Assembly (NCBI RefSeq): GCF_017315985.1
Contig: NZ_JAFLVR010000020.1
Location: 14,766 to 78,765 of the forward strand
Source of the DNA: Candidatus Enterococcus murrayae
GTDB lineage: Bacteria; Bacillota; Bacilli; Lactobacillales; Enterococcaceae
DNA length: 64,000 nucleotides
Direction of reading: 5' to 3'
Shown: positions 63,816-64,000 of the stretch, piece after piece
Position numbering within the stretch: position 1 is the first letter of the stretch
How the letters are laid out: every line of letters begins with the position of its first letter
Program-made: the position numbers and the translations under genes
The notes under the pieces: generated by a model
What the model was told of the DNA's origin: nothing
The model's input: the letters and a program-made list of their open reading frames with translations, nothing else
Databases searched by the model: none

Positions 63816-64000
63816 ATGAATAAGGAAGAATTACAGATGTTAGGCTTTGAAATCGTGGCCTATTCAGGCGACGCGAGAAGCACATTGATGAAGCTGCTAA
63901 GCGAGGTGCGTCAGGGGAAATTTGAAAATGTCGAAGACGCATTAAAGGACGCTGATGAAAATCTGAAATTGGCGCATAATTCGCAAACGAAAATATTAGC
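63816..64000 (+). CDS. lacF: PTS EIIA, lactose family (partial, runs off the window)
   Basis: The first 61 codons are present. MNKEELQMLGFEIVAYSGDA and NLKLAHNSQTKIL match LacF/CelC-type EIIA; the phosphorylated His normally follows shortly after this point, outside the window. AGGAGGGAAAG precedes the ATG. With lacT and lacG upstream, a lacE (EIICB) gene is expected beyond the edge. Confidence 0.87.
   Translation, partial: MNKEELQMLGFEIVAYSGDARSTLMKLLSEVRQGKFENVEDALKDADENLKLAHNSQTKIL

Overview
The window looks like chromosomal DNA of a low-GC Gram-positive lactic acid bacterium, most like an Enterococcus. Pointers are the strong GGAGG ribosome binding sites, the many PTS permeases with PRD-type regulators (LevR, MtlR/LicR and LicT types), sigma-A promoters with 17-bp spacers, CcpA-type cre sites, and a LacT/LacG/LacF order like that of lactobacilli and enterococci. 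The species is not settled. No rRNA, tRNA, CRISPR, prophage or transposase gene was seen. The whole window is a carbohydrate-use and redox-stress accessory region.

Layout. 0-1.5 kb: an XRE regulator and an unknown protein. 1.7-12.4 kb: two paralogous pairs of Gfo/Idh/MocA oxidoreductases, an orphan cellobiose-type PTS EIIC, two RpiR regulators, a phosphatase, and a MerR regulon (aldo/keto reductase, flavodoxin lipoprotein) marked by promoters with 19-bp spacers. 12.5-18.7 kb: MerR, RpiR, a beta-glucoside EIIBCA with a GH1 phospho-beta-glucosidase, and a HAD phosphatase. 18.7-23.6 kb: a LysR-flavodoxin-cupin-CMD-MFS cluster followed by gene-decay scars and small proteins. 24-30.5 kb: MtlR-type regulator, ascorbate-family EIIB and EIIC, TPR-like protein, class II aldolase and P-loop kinase. 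30.5-33.3 kb: UvrA2-like ABC protein with MarR. 33.4-42.8 kb: LevR, a sigma-54 promoter, mannose-family EIIA/B/C/D, GH36 alpha-galactosidase and GH13 alpha-glucosidase. 42.8-47.9 kb: MerR with a truncated Fe-alcohol dehydrogenase, GNAT, VOC proteins (one broken), a toroid protein, a MoaF-like protein and an AraC-GyrI regulator. 48-53.3 kb: DeoR and a LacC-type kinase divergent from a galactitol-family PTS with a class II aldolase. 53.4-60.2 kb: an epimerase-like SDR and DeoC divergent from a second mannose-family PTS with ManA and GntR. 60.3-64 kb: DeoR, then lacT-lacG-lacF; lacF runs off the window end.

Most notable structure. Two tandem arrays of a roughly 155-bp palindrome-rich unit lie inside two unrelated PTS operons (26432-27261 and 56177-56744). 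Each fills the gap between the EIIB and EIIC genes, and the last unit runs directly into the EIIC ribosome binding site. A divergent single copy lies in the 5' leader of the third, sigma-54-driven PTS operon (36127-36262). Hairpin arms are kept while loops vary, several arms change in compensating pairs, and some pairings exclude one another. This suggests a cis-acting structured RNA that I do not recognise. A separate dispersed palindromic terminator repeat occurs at six or more gene ends.

The clusters share one logic: PTS uptake with phosphorylation, then a kinase, isomerase, aldolase or glycosidase. Each has its own local regulator, and several carry a CcpA-type cre overlay.
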